Source: Progne subis subis (Eukaryota > Chordata > Aves > Passeriformes > Hirundinidae). From it: DNA of 64,000 bases. Below are positions 61,701 through 64,000 of this stretch, one piece after another. The position numbers and the translations under genes were made by a program. Below the pieces are notes generated by a model that was not told where the DNA came from, searched no databases, and saw only the letters and a list, made by a program, of their open reading frames with translations. How positions within the stretch are numbered: the first letter of the stretch is position 1; each line of letters starts with the position of its first letter. The stretch is from NCBI GenBank assembly GCA_022316685.1, contig JAKJHU010000026.1:1054001-1118000 (forward strand), read 5' to 3'.

Positions 61701-63199
61701 ATCAATAAAATCCATCCTATCCATTCTGGATATAAATTTACCATACAAAAACTAACTGTAAACTAATAGTTAATTTAACAGACAACTTTTTAAAACATCA
61801 ATAATTATGAGACCAAGTCTCAATTTTATTTTTTAAAGCTGTTCTCATGTCCCATGAAATAGCTTCTCTCACTATAACCTAGGATTTTGTCGAATATGTA
61901 GACTGCATTCCTTTTTTCATAATAGTCTAATGACAAAAACCACTTGAGATCTAGTTTTTGAAAGTGTACTCTTTGACCTGTAACAAAATCTTCAAATGAA
62001 TTCTGTTATTTTACTTCAGAATTATGAATTATAAAAAGCAGAAAATTGATCGTGAGGAAGCATCTTACCTCTCCTGATGACAAAACATTGTTCAAGTATT
62101 CCAAGAAAGACTCATCTTTGATCTCATTGTCTGTAAAAAGAAAACAGGTGCCTTTGCCTTGCAGTCCTGCTGTTCTGTATAAGAGTTTCAGGTCTTCCAT
62201 CAAGTTTAAAGTGTTGTATGATCTACAAAAAGAAAAGTTAGTTGAACAAATACTCATCTCTTAAAAAAAAATCTTCTGACCAAAACGGTAAAAAAACTAA
62301 GCAAATTTAAGTTAGAAACAATGTCTTGGAACTTAAGGCAAAAAGGTGCTTATTTCAGATAGATCCTCTGATGATACCCACACCAAGAGACCTTCCCACA
62401 TGTGAATCTACAATTTCTTCTGCAGCCAACACACCTGCAAAAGATTTAAAACAGTTTCACTTCTCTAAAATGACATCTTATTTGAGTGCCAAAACTAACC
62501 AGTCCTATAGACATCTGGAGAGGTATTCATTGTGAAGCATTCAGAGAAGGATTTATAATTTATTTTTTATCTTTTGTGAGTTATTTCAAAAGAAACCACA
62601 TTGGGTTGAACAATATGAAATAAGACAAAAATGTACTTGGAAAAGGTTGTCAAAATATCTAAGATCTACCAAATTAGAGGGCAGGGATAAAGATTCAAAC
62701 TCCTCAGATGACAACATTTTAAATATTACAAGATGAATTCATCAAGGCCTTTTGGTTAGCTAACCACCTGAAAATATTTTCAGTACCATTTAATGTACTC
62801 TGTAAAGACTCAAAGATAATTTGACACCACCAATATTCTTTCTCATTCTGTGAAAGAAACAAAATTATTTCCTACTCCAAAGACAGAAAAAAATCACAAT
62901 TATCATAGAAAATCAAGCAAATCTAATAAGTTTCAAGGAACTTTCATGTCCTTCCACTCTATGTGACGGTGATCAGAGTATGTTAAGCAGAGAATGGGAG
63001 CCTGTTTTATTTATAGGAAGAGTTAAAACACAAAGCACTTATTTAGTTAAATTTCAGGTAATGCTCACCTTGTCAACATTATCTGGAATGTGTCATAGCC
63101 AGCTATGAAGGATGCCAGTCTTGTCAAGCTCTGCTTTCCTGAGCCACCAACTCCAACTAAGAGAGCATTTCCACGAGGAGTGCGAATCACACGAGAAAT
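26859..63199 (-). CDS. DNAH5: Axonemal dynein heavy chain, outer arm (DNAH5-like), 27 C-terminal exons
   Basis: Twenty-seven exons with GT-AG introns join without a frame break into 1684 codons plus stop (5055 bp). Human DNAH5 is about 4620 aa, so roughly the last 36 percent is here; the rest lies beyond 64000. In order, numbering from the first residue in the window, the protein shows the AAA4 P-loop GVGGSGKQ (16-23), the rest of AAA4 (to about 260), stalk coiled coil 1 (about 262-359), the microtubule-binding domain (about 360-487), stalk coiled coil 2 (about 488-578), AAA5 (about 579-800), AAA6 (about 1060-1300) and the C-terminal domain, ending GVALLCDVK. In the family this is the gamma-type heavy chain of outer dynein arms, an ATP-driven motor of cilia and flagella. 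DNAH8 is the closest alternative. The LLCDVK end and the lack of a neighbouring GLP1R gene favour DNAH5, from memory. No defects were seen. Confidence 0.85.
27772..28003 (-). CDS. DNAH5: DNAH5-like exon, C-terminal domain
   Basis: Residues 1558-1634, acceptor ggtttgggcag, donor gtaagt, ending one base into a codon. It contains the conserved [18 protein letters not shown] motif of dynein C-termini. Confidence 0.93.
29667..29819 (-). CDS. DNAH5: DNAH5-like exon, C-terminal domain
   Basis: Residues 1507-1557, in phase at both ends, donor gtaaat. It includes [13 protein letters not shown] and the conserved [15 protein letters not shown] motif. Confidence 0.93.
30385..30735 (+). mobile_element. 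Old CR1 LINE 3' fragment in an intron
   Basis: The plus strand shows the degraded CR1 pattern 'gctgagagctgggattgttt', then 'agaagaggaggctcaaagg', and later 'gaatgggttgcacctctctg'. The match is weaker than for the other CR1 copies, so it is older. It lies in the intron between the exons at 29819 and 31198. Confidence 0.7.
31198..31410 (-). CDS. DNAH5: DNAH5-like exon, C-terminal domain
   Basis: Residues 1436-1506, in phase at both ends, acceptor taccaacag, donor gtaggt. It contains [14 protein letters not shown] and the conserved [19 protein letters not shown] motif. Confidence 0.95.
32218..32433 (-). CDS. DNAH5: DNAH5-like exon, C-terminal domain
   Basis: Residues 1364-1435, in phase, donor gtgagt. 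It contains the dynein hallmark [12 protein letters not shown], followed by [15 protein letters not shown]. Confidence 0.95.
33043..33246 (-). CDS. DNAH5: DNAH5-like exon, start of C-terminal domain
   Basis: Residues 1296-1363, in phase. The acceptor is ggttttag and the donor is the weak gttggt. It contains [18 protein letters not shown], a strongly conserved dynein motif. Confidence 0.92.
33338..33391. repeat. Short tandem duplication, 33-bp period, in an intron
   Basis: The 21-bp unit 'tctttggaagaaagttacttt' occurs at 33338-33358 and again at 33371-33391. Confidence 0.85.
34018..34223 (-). CDS. DNAH5: DNAH5-like exon, AAA6
   Basis: Residues 1227-1295, acceptor gcaatcaacag, donor gtaatt, starting two bases into a codon. 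It contains [14 protein letters not shown] and [13 protein letters not shown]. Confidence 0.94.
34840..35059 (-). CDS. DNAH5: DNAH5-like exon, AAA6
   Basis: Residues 1154-1226, donor gtgagt. It contains [34 protein letters not shown] and [11 protein letters not shown], the usual AAA6 motifs. Confidence 0.94.
36341..36586 (-). CDS. DNAH5: DNAH5-like exon, AAA6
   Basis: Residues 1072-1153, in phase, donor gtaagc. It contains [20 protein letters not shown] and the MGQGQ...HARKLLQQ motif. The stretch [19 protein letters not shown] differs from my memory of mammalian DNAH5 at a few places (two cysteines; GI for EV). Confidence 0.94.
38224..38373 (-). CDS. DNAH5: DNAH5-like exon, linker before AAA6
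   Basis: Residues 1022-1071, in phase, acceptor ataattgcag, donor gtatat. It contains [13 protein letters not shown] and [12 protein letters not shown]. Confidence 0.93.
39247..39368 (-). CDS. DNAH5: DNAH5-like exon, AAA5-AAA6 region
   Basis: Residues 981-1021, acceptor ttgcttgcag, donor gtacgt. It contains [18 protein letters not shown] and [11 protein letters not shown]. Confidence 0.93.
40227..40417 (-). CDS. DNAH5: DNAH5-like exon, AAA5-AAA6 region
   Basis: Residues 917-980. The acceptor is cttctaacag and the donor is the weak gttgga. It contains [20 protein letters not shown] and [20 protein letters not shown]. Confidence 0.92.
40878..40992 (-). CDS. DNAH5: DNAH5-like exon, AAA5-AAA6 region
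   Basis: Residues 879-916, acceptor ccgttcttcag, donor gtaatt. It contains [18 protein letters not shown] and [14 protein letters not shown]. This exon is too short to give a long open frame and was found by homology and phase. Confidence 0.93.
41975..42218 (-). CDS. DNAH5: DNAH5-like exon, AAA5 C-terminal part
   Basis: Residues 798-878, acceptor aatccaatag, donor gtgagt. It contains [18 protein letters not shown] and AAREEYRP, which is helical and charged. Confidence 0.94.
45482..46874. mobile_element. 1.4-kb element with about 165-bp terminal inverted repeats
   Basis: The first approximately 160 bp (from ttgttggagtcc at 45482) and the reverse complement of the last approximately 185 bp (ending ggactccaacaa-like at 46874) align closely. 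They share blocks such as 'gggcattc', 'ggttgccctaga', 'aggacttgg', 'ggtctgaga' and 'ctggctttgat'. The right arm has about 21-27 bp extra. The 4-bp flank gagg is repeated on both sides (45478-45481 and 46875-46878). Long inverted ends suggest a non-autonomous DNA or foldback transposon. The interior carries an AATAAA on the minus strand near 46299 and a U5-like 'ctgtctggcgcagggc', so an LTR origin with an inverted end is also possible. No transposase is present. Confidence 0.65.
46886..47240 (-). mobile_element. CR1 LINE 3' fragment in an intron
   Basis: The plus strand reads as a reverse-oriented CR1: 'ctagttcaacccctgctcag', 'cttccaagaacggaaattcc', and a degraded 'atctgctcctggattagacc'. It lies immediately beside the inverted-repeat element. 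It is diverged and 5'-truncated. Confidence 0.7.
48287..48469 (-). CDS. DNAH5: DNAH5-like exon, AAA5
   Basis: Residues 737-797, in phase, acceptor tttttcttaag, donor gtaaaa. It contains KVGDKEVDV and [20 protein letters not shown]. Confidence 0.94.
48904..49059 (-). CDS. DNAH5: DNAH5-like exon, AAA5
   Basis: Residues 685-736, in phase, acceptor atgtttttag, donor gtaaaa. It contains [20 protein letters not shown] and [20 protein letters not shown]. Confidence 0.95.
49732..49759. repeat. Poly-T tract (28 bp) in an intron
   Basis: A pure T run on the plus strand, which is poly-A on the transcribed minus strand. Similar but shorter runs occur at about 39067-39087 and 58154-58170. Confidence 0.85.
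50350..50666 (-). CDS. DNAH5: DNAH5-like exon, AAA5 (largest exon here)
   Basis: Residues 579-684 (317 bp), acceptor ttctctttgag, donor gtaata. It contains [36 protein letters not shown] and [18 protein letters not shown]. Confidence 0.95.
52100..52235 (-). CDS. DNAH5: DNAH5-like exon, stalk coiled coil 2
   Basis: Residues 534-578, acceptor ttttctctag, donor gtaagt. It contains [20 protein letters not shown] and the highly conserved [13 protein letters not shown]. Confidence 0.95.
52840..52977 (-). CDS. DNAH5: DNAH5-like exon, stalk coiled coil 2
   Basis: Residues 488-533, in phase, acceptor atgctctgtag, donor gtgaac. It contains heptad-like [20 protein letters not shown], the descending stalk helix. 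Confidence 0.93.
53870..54049 (-). CDS. DNAH5: DNAH5-like exon, microtubule-binding domain
   Basis: Residues 428-487, in phase. The acceptor is a pure poly-T run ending in cag; the donor is gtctgt, weaker than its neighbours. It contains [19 protein letters not shown] and [17 protein letters not shown]. No long open frame begins with Met here, so it was placed by splice sites and homology. Confidence 0.92.
55289..55345. repeat. Short direct repeat, 37-bp period, in an intron
   Basis: The 20-bp unit 'tttattcttaagcccttaac' occurs at 55289-55308 and 55326-55345. Confidence 0.85.
55457..55660 (-). CDS. DNAH5: DNAH5-like exon, microtubule-binding domain
   Basis: Residues 360-427, in phase. The acceptor is aaatttctag and the donor is the weak gtgctt. 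It contains [20 protein letters not shown] and [11 protein letters not shown], the entry to the microtubule-binding domain. Confidence 0.94.
58315..58491 (-). CDS. DNAH5: DNAH5-like exon, stalk coiled coil 1
   Basis: Residues 301-359, in phase, acceptor cacattctag, donor gttagt. It contains [15 protein letters not shown] and [19 protein letters not shown], the ascending stalk helix. Confidence 0.95.
58704..58818 (-). CDS. DNAH5: DNAH5-like exon, stalk coiled coil 1
   Basis: Residues 262-300. The acceptor is ttaacttcag and the donor is gtatgt. The first base completes an Arg codon from the previous exon. It contains [19 protein letters not shown]. Confidence 0.94.
60318..60549 (-). CDS. DNAH5: DNAH5-like exon, end of AAA4
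   Basis: Residues 185-261, acceptor tttttcctaag, donor gtaaac. It contains [20 protein letters not shown] and [19 protein letters not shown]. Confidence 0.94.
61123..61390 (-). CDS. DNAH5: DNAH5-like exon, AAA4
   Basis: Residues 96-184, acceptor cttcccaaag, donor gtatgt. It contains [11 protein letters not shown], the sensor-like [20 protein letters not shown] and the [12 protein letters not shown] motif. Confidence 0.95.
62069..62222 (-). CDS. DNAH5: DNAH5-like exon, AAA4
   Basis: Residues 44-95, acceptor tctttttgtag, donor gtaaga. It contains the Walker B-type [19 protein letters not shown] and NVLSSGE. Confidence 0.95.
63069..63199 (-). CDS. DNAH5: DNAH5-like exon, AAA4 P-loop (first exon in window)
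   Basis: Residues 1-43, donor gtgagc. It contains the AAA4 Walker A motif [20 protein letters not shown]. The acceptor chosen is attacacag at 63200, because family similarity begins at ISRVIRTP directly after it. An alternative acceptor (ttttag at 63235) would extend the exon by 35 bp with residues that do not match the family as I remember it. Confidence 0.85.
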
Positions 63200-63234
63200 C
63201 TGTGTAATATACCAGTCATTTATTGCTCCAATGT

Positions 63235-64000
63235 CTAAAAATCACACATCCAACATTTCTGTGCTACCACATTAATAAAGGTATATTAGAAATTAAGAAC
63301 AAATGAAAATTTTGGGATTTCATTAAGGGATTCTATACTACGATTTATATATTCTGTGGATGTTTGTACTTTGCAAGATTTGCTGTTGACCTGTCAAATA
63401 GTATACTAATCATTTGATTTCATTGTGTATGTTCAGTTATCAGCAGAATTACATCTCCCACAAAGTACAAGTAAATCTCAGCTGTGATTTCTTAGTGATG
63501 TGCTATCACAACATGAGGGATTATCAAAATTGGGAAAGAAATAATTATTTCCCCAACACCATGACCTCTGGATCATTGGTAAGACTCATCTCACCAGGTC
63601 CTTCCATTGTGGCCCAAAAGACAGGATGTCCCAAGCATGTTAAAATTCGGGACAAAGAGTCTTCAGTATTCTCTGCAGCAGGTAATAATACTGCCTTTAT
63701 AATGAAACTTGTTATGCTTCTCATTTACTTGATTCTAAAAATGCATAGTATCAAGTATGAATATTTGATCACAGTGAAGCATCTCCCAATTAGATCTACA
63801 TTTCTTTCCCACTTCATTATTTATCTTTTAAATCAAAAGGCAGTAGCTTCATACTGCTCCACATTTCTGTTTAATTCAGGATGGTGCAATGTAAACAAAC
63901 AGACCCTTTAGAATTCAGAGCAAAAAAAAAAATTTCAGCAGTAACTGTCAACTGCATACAGCACTTGTCCCACTGCCCACAGCCAAAATACAATGCCTTG
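63235..64000 (-). other. Intron of the dynein gene, no further exon seen
   Basis: The preceding coding exon (upstream part of AAA4) was not found. I see no frame here with DNAH-like motifs, so the intron probably continues past the window end. Confidence 0.6.

Noticed and set aside
63570..63720. Possible dynein exon on the minus strand
   Set aside because: The translation has no DNAH motif and the splice sites do not fit. It also does not match the expected upstream part of AAA4.
1..64000. CRISPR arrays, tRNA or rRNA genes, operons
   Set aside because: No regularly spaced direct repeats, no cloverleaf or rRNA sequence recognised, and the gene structure is eukaryotic.

Overview
The window is nuclear DNA from a bird, most likely a songbird. 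The evidence is truncated CR1 LINEs carrying the avian 3' end, several endogenous-retrovirus LTRs, multi-exon genes with GT-AG introns, and a compact intronless-coding TOPORS-like RING gene of a kind I associate with passerine genomes. Species cannot be determined from the sequence.

Layout. (1) 1-1496 is the 5' end of an endogenous betaretrovirus-like provirus on the minus strand. It has an LTR at 808-1496, a tRNA-Lys-type primer binding site at 782-799, a leader, and the open start of gag at 208-1 running off the window. (2) 1497-10945 is AT-rich and gene-free. It holds two CR1 fragments and a solo LTR of the same family (5411-6101) that landed inside a CR1 with a clean 6-bp target-site duplication. 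(3) 10946-26130 is a head-to-tail tandem duplication. Copy A is 10946-19407 and copy B is 19472-26130; each is about 5.8 kb once later insertions are removed. Each copy carries one minus-strand TOPORS-like RING-finger E3 ligase gene. Copy B is intact (373 aa, 21962-20841). Copy A is broken by three single-base insertions (13423-12329). Each copy later received its own solo LTR (15536-17040 in A, 23449-24309 in B), both with 5-bp target duplications, so both insertions postdate the duplication. (4) 26859-63199 is the 3' part of an axonemal outer-arm dynein heavy chain gene on the minus strand, best matched to DNAH5. Twenty-seven exons can be placed, and they join into one uninterrupted frame of 1684 codons plus stop. 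The frame runs from the AAA4 P-loop through the stalk and microtubule-binding domain, AAA5 and AAA6 to the C-terminus. Its largest intron (42219-48286) holds a 1.4-kb element with long terminal inverted repeats and a CR1.

The dynein gene is a conserved ciliary motor gene that looks fully functional. The rest of the window is a repeat-rich region downstream of it, where a young segmental duplication has produced one live and one dead copy of a RING ligase. No RNA genes, CRISPR arrays or prokaryotic features were seen. Splice sites were assigned by eye from GT/AG positions, reading frame and remembered family sequence; no search was run.
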